NCBI RefSeq assembly: GCF_028553785.1
Contig: NZ_CP067136.1
Span: 682,001-746,000 of the forward strand
Length of the DNA stretch: 64,000 nucleotides
Source: Paracoccus fistulariae
Lineage (GTDB): Bacteria; Pseudomonadota; Alphaproteobacteria; Rhodobacterales; Rhodobacteraceae
Reading direction: 5' to 3'
The notes beneath the pieces are model-generated. The model ran no database searches, was not told the origin of the DNA, and saw only the letters and a program-made list of their open reading frames with translations. Positions 7,495 to 16,338 of the stretch are shown piece by piece. The translations under genes and the position numbers were made by a program. Numbering within the stretch: the first letter of the stretch is position 1; every line of letters begins with the position of its first letter.

Positions 7495-7862
7495 AGGGCG
7501 GTTCCCAGGGCCAGCGCACAGGTGGCCATGCCATCATGCGAGATCACCCGCGCCGCCAGCAGCCTTGCGCCCGGACCGGCGGCGGCCAGGGCCGCAGCCT
7601 CGGCCAGGCTGCCAATGCCGCGTGCCGCCAGGGCGGCGATGGATTGCGTCATCGTGGTCTGGGCGGTCAATGTGGCCTGATCGATCCCCTGCGCGGCGAT
7701 CCGCAGATGCGTCGACAGCATCTGAAAGACCTCGGCCTCGGCCTTGTCATCGGCGGTGGCGATACGCTGAAAGGCGCGGCCTTCCGGATTGGCACATGCC
7801 AGCGCGTCCAGCAGGCTCTGGATCGTCGCGCCGCTTCTGAAACCGAACCCTGCTGCAATCAT
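7491..7862 (-). CDS. cobE: CobE-like cobalamin biosynthesis protein (CbiG C-terminal domain)
   Basis: A 123-residue single-domain protein corresponding to the C-terminal domain of CbiG (PF01890). The N-terminal [10 protein letters not shown] and the [17 protein letters not shown] segment are typical. CobE is needed for B12 synthesis in Pseudomonas denitrificans, but its exact catalytic role is unsettled. The start at ATG 7862 overlaps the cobL stop by 4 bp (ATGA), and the stop overlaps cobM by 4 bp. Confidence 0.85.
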   Translation of the reverse strand: MIAAGFGFRSGATIQSLLDALACANPEGRAFQRIATADDKAEAEVFQMLSTHLRIAAQGIDQATLTAQTTMTQSIAALAARGIGSLAEAAALAAAGPGARLLAARVISHDGMATCALALGTAL

Positions 7863-9058
7863 AGCACCACCCGCCATTGCGTGACCGGATAAGCCGCTGT
7901 CCAGCCTCGTTTTCGGCCAAGCGGCGTTATTCGGGATAGCGCGATTCGCATCAGATCGCCACCGATACGTGCCGACCATTCGGTCAGCAGAGCCTCGGAT
8001 TCCAGCGTCACCGCATGGGCGACCAGCCGCGTGCCCGCGGGCAGCCGCGCCGAGAGATCGGTCAGAAGCGCGTCGGACAGGCCGCCGCCGATAAAGACCG
8101 CCTGCGGCAGGGGCAGGCCGTCCAGCGCCCCGGGCGCCGCGCCGTCGATCACCTGAAGCCGGTCGGCCCCCAAACGGTCCGCATTGGTCCTGATCCGGGC
8201 GGCACGATCCGCGCGCGGTTCGATGCTGATGGCCTGACAGGCGGGATGGGTCAGGCACCATTCGATCCCCACCGATCCCGATCCGCCGCCGATATCCCAC
8301 AGCAATTCGCCCGCCCGGGGCGCCAGCGCCGACAGCGCCAGCGCGCGTATCGGGCGCTTGGTGATCTGGCCGTCACTGTCGAAAAAACCGTCGCCGATGC
8401 CGCTGCTGCGGGGCAGGGCCAGACCCTTGCCCGCCACGGCGATCGCCACGGCGACGGGATGGGAAAATTCCGTTGGGGGCAGGGCCTGCGCCAGCGCCTC
8501 GGTGATCCGTTCGCGGGAACCGCCAAGCGCCTCCAGCACCCAAAGCCGGCTGTCGCCAAAGCCAAGCTCGTGCAAAAAGCGGGCCAGTTCCGCCACCGCC
8601 GCACCGTCGCGCAGCAGGACGATGATCCGCTGTCCCTCGGCCAGATGCGGGCGCAGCCGCGTCAGCGGCGCGGCATGCAGCGCAAGGCATTCCACGCTGT
8701 CAAGCGGCCAGCCCAGCCGGTTGGCAGCCAGTGAGAAGGTCGAGATGCCCGGCAAGGACCGCCACTCCCCGGCTGCAAACTCGCGTGCAATCACGCGGCC
8801 AGCGCCGTGGCAAAAGGGATCGCCCGAGGCCAGAACCACCACCCGCTGCCCCCGCAATCCGTGAAGGATCGGCAGACCATCCGCGAAAGGCACCGGCCAG
8901 TCGATCCGCCGGGCAGGAACCTCGCCCAGCAGCGCCAGATGCCGCGCCGGGCCCATCACGACCTGCGCCTGCCGCAGCGCGTCACGGCTTGCGCCGGACA
9001 GCCCCTCTGGTCCATCTTCGCCCAATCCGATGATCGTCAGCCAAGGTGTTTCAGCCAT
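7859..9058 (-). CDS. cobL: Precorrin-6Y C5,15-methyltransferase (decarboxylating)
   Basis: A 399-residue two-domain enzyme methylating C-5 and C-15 and decarboxylating the ring C acetate. The N-terminal CbiE-like tetrapyrrole methylase domain begins I-I-G-L-G-E-D-G. The C-terminal CbiT-like domain has the SAM-binding motif W-D-I-G-G-G-S-G-S-V-G-I-E-W and a later F-I-G-G-G. ATG 9058-9056 is the natural start and shares bases with the start codon of cobK on the other strand. Transcription from the upstream cob genes must cross cobK antisense to reach it, unless a local promoter exists inside cobK. Confidence 0.95.
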   Translation of the reverse strand: MAETPWLTIIGLGEDGPEGLSGASRDALRQAQVVMGPARHLALLGEVPARRIDWPVPFADGLPILHGLRGQRVVVLASGDPFCHGAGRVIAREFAAGEWRSLPGISTFSLAANRLGWPLDSVECLALHAAPLTRLRPHLAEGQRIIVLLRDGAAVAELARFLHELGFGDSRLWVLEALGGSRERITEALAQALPPTEFSHPVAVAIAVAGKGLALPRSSGIGDGFFDSDGQITKRPIRALALSALAPRAGELLWDIGGGSGSVGIEWCLTHPACQAISIEPRADRAARIRTNADRLGADRLQVIDGAAPGALDGLPLPQAVFIGGGLSDALLTDLSARLPAGTRLVAHAVTLESEALLTEWSARIGGDLMRIALSRITPLGRKRGWTAAYPVTQWRVVL

Positions 9059-9812
9059 GCGCCCCAACCTTCTGATTCTGGGCGGCACATCCGAGGCCAG
9101 CGCCCTGGCGCAATTGCTTGCGACGCAGGGCATCGCGGGCACCCTGTCGCTGGCCGGTCGGGTCAGCCGCCCGCGCGCGCAACCGCTGCCGATGCGACTG
9201 GGCGGTTTCGGCGGCGCTGCGGGGCTGGCCGACTGGCTGCGTCAGCATGGCATCACGCATGTGATCGACGCGACCCATCCCTTTGCCGCGCAGATCAGCC
9301 GCAATGCTGTCAGTGCCTGCGCCAAGGCCGATGTGCCCCTGCTGGCGCTGACGCGTCCCGCATGGCAGCCGGTCGCGGGCGATGATTGGCGGCACGTGGC
9401 CGATCTGGATCAGGCCGCCGCTGCGCTGGACCGGCCCGCGATGCGGGTCATGCTTGCCATTGGCCGGATGCATCTGGACCGTTTCGCCGCCCATCCGCAG
9501 CACAGCTATCTGTTGCGACTTGTCGATGCGCCCGACGGCCCGTTGCCCTTGCCGGAAAGCACGGTCATCCTGGATCGCGGCCCCTTTACCATGCAGGCGG
9601 ATCTGGCGCTGTTGCAGCGCCACGATATCCAGCTTGTCGTCGCCAAGAATGCGGGCGGAGACGGCGCCTATGCCAAGATCGCCGCCGCGCGGGCGCTTGG
9701 CCTGCCGGTGCTGATGATCGACCGGCCCGCCCTGCCTGCGCGGCCAGAGACACATGATCCGGCCGAGGTGTTGCGCTTCATCGCTCATACAGGCGCCGAT
9801 CTGGGGGTATAG
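9057..9812 (+). CDS. cobK: Precorrin-6A reductase
   Basis: A 251-residue NADPH-dependent reductase giving dihydro-precorrin-6 (precorrin-6Y). It has the N-terminal nucleotide-binding L-I-L-G-G-T-S-E-A, the V-I-D-A-T-H-P-F-A motif and the V-x-K-N-A-G-G segment typical of CobK/CbiJ. I chose ATG 9057, which gives the family N-terminus; an in-frame ATG at 9030 would add nine unrelated residues. It runs opposite to all neighbouring cob genes. The start codon overlaps that of cobL, and the 3' end overlaps cobJ by 28 bp. Confidence 0.94.
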   Translation: MRPNLLILGGTSEASALAQLLATQGIAGTLSLAGRVSRPRAQPLPMRLGGFGGAAGLADWLRQHGITHVIDATHPFAAQISRNAVSACAKADVPLLALTRPAWQPVAGDDWRHVADLDQAAAALDRPAMRVMLAIGRMHLDRFAAHPQHSYLLRLVDAPDGPLPLPESTVILDRGPFTMQADLALLQRHDIQLVVAKNAGGDGAYAKIAAARALGLPVLMIDRPALPARPETHDPAEVLRFIAHTGADLGV

Positions 9813-10537
9813 ACGAAGGGCGTTCCCGGACGTTCGATCAGCCGCGTCGCGGAAGATCCGATCAGCACCACGGTGCGCATATCGGCCATCTCGGGTCGGG
9901 CATCCCGCAGCGGCACGACGCGCAGATTTTCGTCCGGGGTCGAGACGGCGCGGGCAAAGATCAGCAGCCGCCCCGCCTCGCAGGTCTGCTGCAAGAGGCT
10001 CAGGCAGCGCGCAAAGCCCTGCGGACGCGATTTCGAGCGCGGGTTATACAGCGCGATGGCGAAATCCGCCTGCACGGCCAGTCGCAGGCGATGTTCGATC
10101 AGATCCCAGGGCTTGAGGTTGTCGGACAGGTTGATGGCGCAGAAATCATGGCCCAGCGGCGCGCCGATCCGGGCCGCCGCCGCCAGCATCGCGGTAATCC
10201 CCGGCAGCACCCGGACATCCAGCATCCGCCAGTCGGGCGGCCCCGCCTCGATCGCCTCGAACACGGCTGCGGCCATGGCAAAGACCCCCGGATCGCCGGA
10301 ACTGGCGACAACCACGCGATGCCCCGCCTGCGCCAGCTCCAATGCATGCCGCGCGCGGTGAAGCTCTTCCCGGTTATCGGTTTCGTGCCGCGCAAGGCCG
10401 GGCCGGTCCGGCACGCGCCGCACATAGGGCGCATAGCCGATCAGATCGGTCGCATCGCTCAGGGCCTGGCTGACCTGTGGCGTCATCAGCGCGTCATCGC
10501 CCGGGCCCAGTCCGGCAATCGCGATCCAGCCCGTCAT
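9785..10537 (-). CDS. cobJ: Precorrin-3B C17-methyltransferase
   Basis: A 250-residue tetrapyrrole methylase performing ring contraction and C-17 methylation of precorrin-3B. Diagnostic segments are G-L-G-P-G (start), Y-x-x-Y followed by V, S-S-G-D-P-G-V-F-A-M, V-L-P-G-I-T-A, G-H-D-F-C-A-I-N-L-S-D and L-Y-N-P-R-S-K-S-R. The ATG overlaps the cobI stop by 4 bp, and the 3' end overlaps the convergent cobK by 28 bp. Confidence 0.95.
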   Translation of the reverse strand: MTGWIAIAGLGPGDDALMTPQVSQALSDATDLIGYAPYVRRVPDRPGLARHETDNREELHRARHALELAQAGHRVVVASSGDPGVFAMAAAVFEAIEAGPPDWRMLDVRVLPGITAMLAAAARIGAPLGHDFCAINLSDNLKPWDLIEHRLRLAVQADFAIALYNPRSKSRPQGFARCLSLLQQTCEAGRLLIFARAVSTPDENLRVVPLRDARPEMADMRTVVLIGSSATRLIERPGTPFVYTPRSAPV

Positions 10538-11262
10538 GGCCTGCGCCCGTTGCCATGGACGATGACGATCGAGAAATAGGGCACCGCCCCGTCCCCCGCC
10601 TGCGCCAGCGGCACCACGCGTTGCTGATCCATGCTGGCGCATTCGATCAGCCATGCCCGGTCCAGCTTGCCCGATTGGGTGATCGCCTGCCGCACCTTGG
10701 CCAGATTGCGGCCCACCTTCATCACCACCAGCGCATCCGCCTGCTCCATATGCCGCGTCAGATCCGCTACCGGCATGGTGCCCAGCAGCACGCTCATCAC
10801 ATCATCGCCCCAGGTGATCGGGATGCCCGTCGCCGTCCAGGCTGCCGACATGCCGGTGATCGCCGGCACGACCGAGATCGGCGTCACATCCTTCAGCCGC
10901 GTATAGATATGCATGAACGAGCCGTAGAAGAACGGATCGCCCTCGCACAGGACCACGACGTCCTGACCCTGCCGGCTGAGGCCCGCAAGCTGCTGCGTGA
11001 TCCGCGTATAGAAGCCCGAGAGGCAGTCGTTATAGGCCGGATCGTCCAGCCGGATTTCGGTCGTCACCGGATATTCCATCGCGATTTCCACCACATCGGG
11101 ACGCAGCATCCCCTCGACGATGCGGCGCGCGCGGCCGGGGCGTCCGGCCTTGCGGAAATAGGCGATGTGACGGGCCGCGCGTACCAGCCGGTCGGCCCTC
11201 ACGCTCATCAATTCGGGGTCTCCGGGCCCAAGGCCCACACCGATGATTTCACCCGCGCTCAT
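10534..11262 (-). CDS. cobI: Precorrin-2 C20-methyltransferase
   Basis: A 242-residue SAM-dependent methylase, the first committed enzyme of the corrin branch after precorrin-2. It shows G-V-G-L-G-P-G-D-P-E-L, the C-E-G-D-P-F-F-Y-G-S-F motif and the V-P-A-I-T-G-M-S-A segment typical of CobI/CbiL. The ATG at 11262 overlaps the cobH stop by 4 bp. cobJ follows with another 4-bp overlap. Confidence 0.95.
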   Translation of the reverse strand: MSAGEIIGVGLGPGDPELMSVRADRLVRAARHIAYFRKAGRPGRARRIVEGMLRPDVVEIAMEYPVTTEIRLDDPAYNDCLSGFYTRITQQLAGLSRQGQDVVVLCEGDPFFYGSFMHIYTRLKDVTPISVVPAITGMSAAWTATGIPITWGDDVMSVLLGTMPVADLTRHMEQADALVVMKVGRNLAKVRQAITQSGKLDRAWLIECASMDQQRVVPLAQAGDGAVPYFSIVIVHGNGRRP

Positions 11263-11888
11263 TCCGCGCGGCTCGCGATGGCGTTGATGGCGGCGACGGT
11301 GATGGCGCTGCCGCCCAGACGACCCTCGACGATCAGGCAGGGGACGGGCTGCACCTGCCACAGCGCGGCCTTGGATTCGGCGGCACCGACAAAGCCGACC
11401 GGACAGCCGATGATCGCGGCGGGGCGGGGGCAGGCGGGGTCCTCCAGCATCTCCAGCAGGTGAAACAGTGCCGTCGGCGCATTGCCGATGGCGACCAGCG
11501 CCCCGGCCAGATGCGGGCGCCACAGTTCCAGCGCCGCGGCGGATCGGGTGGTGCCCAGCCGCGCGGCCAGATCCGGGACGTCAGGATGGCGCAGGTTGCA
11601 GACTACCGGGTTCATCGCGGGCAGACGCGTGCGGGTCACGCCCTCGCTGACCATATGCGCATCGCAAAGGATCGGCGCGCCGGATGTCAGCGCCCGCCGC
11701 GCCGCCGCGACCATGCCGGGGGAAAAGCGCAGATGCGCCTCAAGCCCGACCATCCCGGCCGCATGGATCATCCGCACGGCGACCTGTTCCTCATCCGGGG
11801 CGAAACGGGCAAGCTGGGCCTCGGCCCGGATGGTGGCGAAGCTTTCGGCATAGATCGCCGCGCCATCGGTTTCATAGGAATATGGCAT
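11259..11888 (-). CDS. cobH: Precorrin-8X methylmutase
   Basis: A 209-residue enzyme moving the methyl group from C-11 to C-12 to give hydrogenobyrinate. His42 in M-I-H-A-A-G-M matches the proton-donating histidine of the family. The C-D-A-H-M-V motif and the C-P-V-G-F-V-G-A-A-E-S-K segment are also present. It lies 2 bp after cobG and overlaps cobI by 4 bp. Confidence 0.96.
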   Translation of the reverse strand: MPYSYETDGAAIYAESFATIRAEAQLARFAPDEEQVAVRMIHAAGMVGLEAHLRFSPGMVAAARRALTSGAPILCDAHMVSEGVTRTRLPAMNPVVCNLRHPDVPDLAARLGTTRSAAALELWRPHLAGALVAIGNAPTALFHLLEMLEDPACPRPAAIIGCPVGFVGAAESKAALWQVQPVPCLIVEGRLGGSAITVAAINAIASRAE

Positions 11889-11890
11889 GG

Positions 11891-13060
11891 TTACCTGTTC
11901 ATAAGATCGGGCACCGCATCCGGCGCGATTGAGCGTGTTTCGGGTGTATCGCGGACGGTGCCGTGGCGCAGCAGGTCGAAGCGACCATCCCGCCCGATCA
12001 GCGTCAGATCGGCGGCGCTTTGGCGCGCGCAGCCCTTGGCGCAGCCTGAGACATGCAGCGAGGATCCCGGCGGTATGATCCCGGCCAGCCTGCGGGCAAG
12101 GGGTCGCGTCTGGACCGTGGCCTGCGGGCAGGAAGGCGCACCGGGACAGGCATCGACGCGCAGCAGCGGATCACCGGGATCCGCGATCAGGCCGGATGCC
12201 TGCGCGCGTTCGGGCAGGTGGCGCAGGCCCGGCAGAAAGATCATGCGCCACGGGGTGATCCGCAAGTAAGGCGCGCCAAGTCTGGCCAGATACCGCAGAT
12301 CGTCGGGTGTGAGTTGCCCGAAAGGCGCGGCAAGGCAAAAGCCGTCTGGTCGCGCGCCGGGCAAGGGGGCAGGGGCCGCCGGGTTCGGCAGCAGATCGCC
12401 GCGCAGATCGGGCGGAGGCAGATGGCCCGCCGCGATATGCCGCGCCATGCGCCCGCGACCCTGCGCATCGACGCCACCGCGGGTCAGGAACCAGCGCATC
12501 ATGCGCAGGGCCTGCTCCACCGCCTCTGCGGGGCTGGCGACACGGCATCCACGATTGCAGCCATCGGCGCGCAGGATCAGCGTATCATCCGCGGATTCGA
12601 TGCGCAGGTCGCCACTGATCCCGTCCATATGCCGCAAGGGGCCGGGATCCAGAACAAGGCCGAATTTCGCCGGAAGCGCCGCGAATTCCGCAGCCTGCAG
12701 CGCCTTTGACAGCGCCTGCGCGATCTGGCGCTGCCTGCGGTCGTCATCCGGCGGGGCAAAGGGCGACAGGATGATCCCCGGTCCCTCGGCATGGCTGTCC
12801 GGTGGCACCAGACCCGATGCGGCAAGCTCCGCGATCAGGGCGGCGTGATCGGCCTCGGCCACGCCCCGGATCTGAAGATTGGCGCGATTGGTCAGGTCGA
12901 GCGTGCCATTGCCGTGACGCTCTGCCAGATCGGCCAGCGCAAGGGTTTGGGCCGGGGTCAACTCGCCCATGGGCGGGCGCAGGCGCAGGACCAGCCCATC
13001 GCCGGATGCCATCGGGCGATAGGCGCCCGGGCACCATCCTTTCACAAGCGGGACGCTCAT
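11891..13060 (-). CDS. cobG: Precorrin-3B synthase
   Basis: A 389-residue oxygen-dependent monooxygenase-like protein of the nitrite/sulfite reductase fold. It makes precorrin-3B and marks the aerobic pathway. It starts with K-G-W-C-P-G and has the siroheme/iron-sulfur type cysteine motifs C-N-R-G-C in the middle and C-A-K-G-C-A-R near the C-terminus. The ATG at 13060 overlaps the cobN stop by 4 bp; upstream in-frame codons fall inside cobN and lack similarity. Confidence 0.93.
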   Translation of the reverse strand: MSVPLVKGWCPGAYRPMASGDGLVLRLRPPMGELTPAQTLALADLAERHGNGTLDLTNRANLQIRGVAEADHAALIAELAASGLVPPDSHAEGPGIILSPFAPPDDDRRQRQIAQALSKALQAAEFAALPAKFGLVLDPGPLRHMDGISGDLRIESADDTLILRADGCNRGCRVASPAEAVEQALRMMRWFLTRGGVDAQGRGRMARHIAAGHLPPPDLRGDLLPNPAAPAPLPGARPDGFCLAAPFGQLTPDDLRYLARLGAPYLRITPWRMIFLPGLRHLPERAQASGLIADPGDPLLRVDACPGAPSCPQATVQTRPLARRLAGIIPPGSSLHVSGCAKGCARQSAADLTLIGRDGRFDLLRHGTVRDTPETRSIAPDAVPDLMNR

Positions 13061-16000
13061 GGTGCAGGCTCCAGCGCGGCGACGATGGCATTGCGCCGGG
13101 TGCGCCACAGCCCGGCCTCATGCAGTTTGCGAAAGCGTTCGCGCATGGCGGCAAGCGCCTGTGGATTGGCGTCTGACAGGAAGGCGACCACGTGGTCGCG
13201 GCCCAGAGTCTCGTCCCAGAACTGGTCGAACAGGTGATCGGGCACCACATCGGCCAGATGCGCGAATAAAGCCATGTTTTCCAGCGTTGCGGCGATTTCG
13301 GCCGCGCCGCGAAAACCGTGGCGCATCATGCCCGCGATCCAGCCGGGATGGGCGGCGCGGAACTGCACGACGCGGGCGATTTCCTCGGTCAGGGGGCGGG
13401 TGCGCGGGCGGTCGGGATCGGTATTGTCCAGATGATACAGCGCCGCCTTGCCTCCGGTGATCTGCTGGGCTGCGGCAAAGCCCGCCTCGTGGCTGGCATA
13501 ATCCTCGGCCAGCAGCAGATCGGTTTCCGGCAGATCCTGCGGATGGACAAAGGCATCCGCCCCGGCCACGCGCTGGCGCAATCCCTGTTCGTCGCGCACT
13601 GCCCGCGATCCATCCAGCGCCCAGGCAGAGGCCGCCAGCCATGCCTTGCCCGCCGCCTGCCGCGCATCGGCGGAATAGCTGTCCGGACCGGCCCCCATGC
13701 CCAGTCCGAAACTGCCCGGTTGCGGGCCATAGACGCGCGGTGTTTCAACACCGACAAAGGGGTTCCAATCCGGTGCCTCATCCCGGGCGGACAAGGCGCG
13801 TATCGCCTGCTGAAACAGCGCCGACAGCGTCGGGAAGACATCCCGAAACAGGCCCGAGACGCGCAAGGTCACGTCGATCCGGGGGCGATCAAGCTCTGCA
13901 ATCGGGGTGATCTCGATCCCCGACACGCGCTCGGACCCGTCATCCCAGACCGGCTTCACGCCCAAGAGCGCCAGCGCCATGGCAAATTCCTCGCCCGCCG
14001 TGCGCATCGTCGCCGAGCCCCAGAGGTCCAGCATCACGCCACGCGGCCAGTCGCCCTCATCCTGCAGATGGCGCTGGATGAAATCATCGGCCAGTCGGGC
14101 GCCCTGCCGCCAGGCCGCCCTCGTCGGCACGCTGCGGGGATCGGTGGTAAAAAGATTGCGGCCCGTGGGCAGAACATCACCCCGTCCGCGATAGGGAGAG
14201 CCCGACGGGCCGGGCGCGATCCAGCGACCCGCCAGCGCATCCAGAAGCGATTGCCGTTCGGCCTCTGCGCAATGCGGATCGAAGCTGCTGCCCGGATCCG
14301 CGCGGCCCCAGACATGCAGCCCGTCGCCGAACTGGCTGTCCTTCACGTCGCAGACAAAGCGGTCGATGCGCGCAATCGCCTGGGCGGGGCAAGAGGCGCC
14401 GTCAATGGCCAGATCACGTTCGACGCCGATGGCGCGGGCCTCATCGCGGATATCGCCCATCAGCCGGTCGCGGCGCTTGGGGTCCAGCCCGTCGGCATTG
14501 GAAAACTCGTCCAGCAACGCCTCCAGCCGGGCCAGACGTTCGGGCGTGCCGGATCTGCGCAGCGGCGGCGGGACATGGCCCAGCGTGACGGCCCCGATGC
14601 GGCGCTTGGCCTGTGCGGCCTCGCCGGGATCGTTGACGATGAAGGGATAGATGACGGGCAGATCACCCACCAGCGCCTCGGGCCAGCAATCCTGCGACAG
14701 GGCGACGGATTTGCCGGGCAACCATTCCAGCGTGCCATGCGCCCCGATATGGACCAGCGCATCGGCCTGTTCGCGCAGCCACAGGTAAAAGGCGACATAG
14801 GCGTGGCGCGGCACCCGCGTCAGATCGTGATATTCGGCAGCCCGGTCCGGCGCGATGCCGCGTTCGGGCTGCAGTGCGATCAGCGCATTGCCGCGATGGG
14901 TGACCGCAAAGCGAAAGCCTGCGGGCGTGACATCAGGATCCTGTTCCGGCGCGCCCCAGGCGGCCTGCAGATCGCTTTGCAATTTCTGCGGCAATCGCGC
15001 CAGCGCGCGGCGATAGTGGTCCAGCGGCCAGTGGATCTCCTGCCGGGACAGGCTGCGTGGCAGGTCGTCGCCCGGATCGACCCGATAGCCCGCATCCCGC
15101 AGATCGCCCAGCATCGCCTCGGCCGAGGCGATGGCATCCAGACCGACCGCATGGGCGATGTTCCACACTCGCCCCGGATAGGTCGACAGGATCAGCGCGA
15201 CGCGTTTCTGCGGGGCAGGGGTGGTGGCCAGCCTGTGCCATGCGGCCACGCGATCGGCGATGGCATCGATGCGATCCGGCACGGGGCGATGTACCTGTCG
15301 CGCGAATTCCAGCGCGGCATCGGGCGTCCCGGTTTCCTTGAACGAGGCAACGCCCGCGAAAATGCGGCCATCAACCTCGGGCAGGACCACATGCATGGCC
15401 AGATCGGCGGGCGACAATCCGCGTTCCGACCCGGCCCAGGCCTTTTGCGCGCAGGTGGCCAGCGCGATCTGAAAGACGGGCACGCCGGCCGCATCCAGCG
15501 GCGATCCGTCCCGATCACCGCGGGCCGAAAAGGCGGTCGCGTTCAGGATCGCGGCGGGGCGCAATTCCGCAAGGTTGCGCCGGATCCAGCGTGCCGCCTC
15601 GGGCGCCTTCAGCGATGGCACGAAAAGGCCCAACGCCGCGAAACCGCGCGAACGCAGCGCCTCAAAGAGCGCCGTCATCGGCGCCAGATCCGCCGAGACA
15701 AGATGCGAGCGATAAAAGATCAGCACCGCAAGGGGGCGGTCCTGCGTTACCGACTGCAGGGCCGTCTGCGGGCCCGCCTCTGGCGTCCAGAAGCCGGTAT
15801 CGGGCAATGGCCGGGCCGCCTCGCCGCCCGCCACAGGCAGCCCGGCGGCCTGACCAAGCCGCAGCAGCGCCAGTCGCGCCGCATCGCCGCCGCCCTGATC
15901 GCAGAGCCGCGCCAGATCGCGCAGCACGGGTTCCGGCAGGGTCGAGACCTGATCCAGCCGCGGATCCGGGCGGCCATCGGCGGGCAGAACCGCCAGCGCG

Positions 16001-16323
16001 ATCCCGCGCTTTTGCGCCAATTGCCGGATCTGCGCGATGCCATAGGGCCAATAGGCAATCCCGCCGATCAGCCGGATCAGAATGGCACGCGCCGCGCCCA
16101 GCGTCTGGTCCAGATAGGTATCGACCGACAACGGATGTTTCAGCCGCGCGATATTGGCCAGCCGCAGTGTCGGCAGGCCCGGGCCGCGATGCCAGGCTTC
16201 GGCGAAAGCCGCCAGATCGCTGTCGGAGAAGGACAGCACCACCATATCGGCCGGGCTGTGGCCCAGATCGACAGGGGTGTCGGCCTCATCCAGACCGTGG
16301 CTTTCGCGAAAGATGACGTGCAT
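13057..16323 (-). CDS. cobN: Aerobic cobaltochelatase, large subunit CobN
   Basis: A 1088-residue ChlH/CobN-type subunit that binds hydrogenobyrinate a,c-diamide and cobalt for ATP-dependent insertion. It is shorter than the ~1,275-residue P. denitrificans protein. Conserved segments include I-R-L-I-G-G near residue 80, V-H-I-G-A-H-G-T-L-E-W-L-P-G-K in the middle (typical of CobN/BchH) and F-V-G-V-E-T-P-R-V-Y-G towards the C-terminus. The partner AAA subunits (chelatase CobS and CobT) are not in the window. cobW lies 15 bp upstream and cobG overlaps downstream. Confidence 0.95.
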   Translation of the reverse strand: MHVIFRESHGLDEADTPVDLGHSPADMVVLSFSDSDLAAFAEAWHRGPGLPTLRLANIARLKHPLSVDTYLDQTLGAARAILIRLIGGIAYWPYGIAQIRQLAQKRGIALAVLPADGRPDPRLDQVSTLPEPVLRDLARLCDQGGGDAARLALLRLGQAAGLPVAGGEAARPLPDTGFWTPEAGPQTALQSVTQDRPLAVLIFYRSHLVSADLAPMTALFEALRSRGFAALGLFVPSLKAPEAARWIRRNLAELRPAAILNATAFSARGDRDGSPLDAAGVPVFQIALATCAQKAWAGSERGLSPADLAMHVVLPEVDGRIFAGVASFKETGTPDAALEFARQVHRPVPDRIDAIADRVAAWHRLATTPAPQKRVALILSTYPGRVWNIAHAVGLDAIASAEAMLGDLRDAGYRVDPGDDLPRSLSRQEIHWPLDHYRRALARLPQKLQSDLQAAWGAPEQDPDVTPAGFRFAVTHRGNALIALQPERGIAPDRAAEYHDLTRVPRHAYVAFYLWLREQADALVHIGAHGTLEWLPGKSVALSQDCWPEALVGDLPVIYPFIVNDPGEAAQAKRRIGAVTLGHVPPPLRRSGTPERLARLEALLDEFSNADGLDPKRRDRLMGDIRDEARAIGVERDLAIDGASCPAQAIARIDRFVCDVKDSQFGDGLHVWGRADPGSSFDPHCAEAERQSLLDALAGRWIAPGPSGSPYRGRGDVLPTGRNLFTTDPRSVPTRAAWRQGARLADDFIQRHLQDEGDWPRGVMLDLWGSATMRTAGEEFAMALALLGVKPVWDDGSERVSGIEITPIAELDRPRIDVTLRVSGLFRDVFPTLSALFQQAIRALSARDEAPDWNPFVGVETPRVYGPQPGSFGLGMGAGPDSYSADARQAAGKAWLAASAWALDGSRAVRDEQGLRQRVAGADAFVHPQDLPETDLLLAEDYASHEAGFAAAQQITGGKAALYHLDNTDPDRPRTRPLTEEIARVVQFRAAHPGWIAGMMRHGFRGAAEIAATLENMALFAHLADVVPDHLFDQFWDETLGRDHVVAFLSDANPQALAAMRERFRKLHEAGLWRTRRNAIVAALEPAP

Positions 16324-16338
16324 CGCGCTGGCGTTTCC

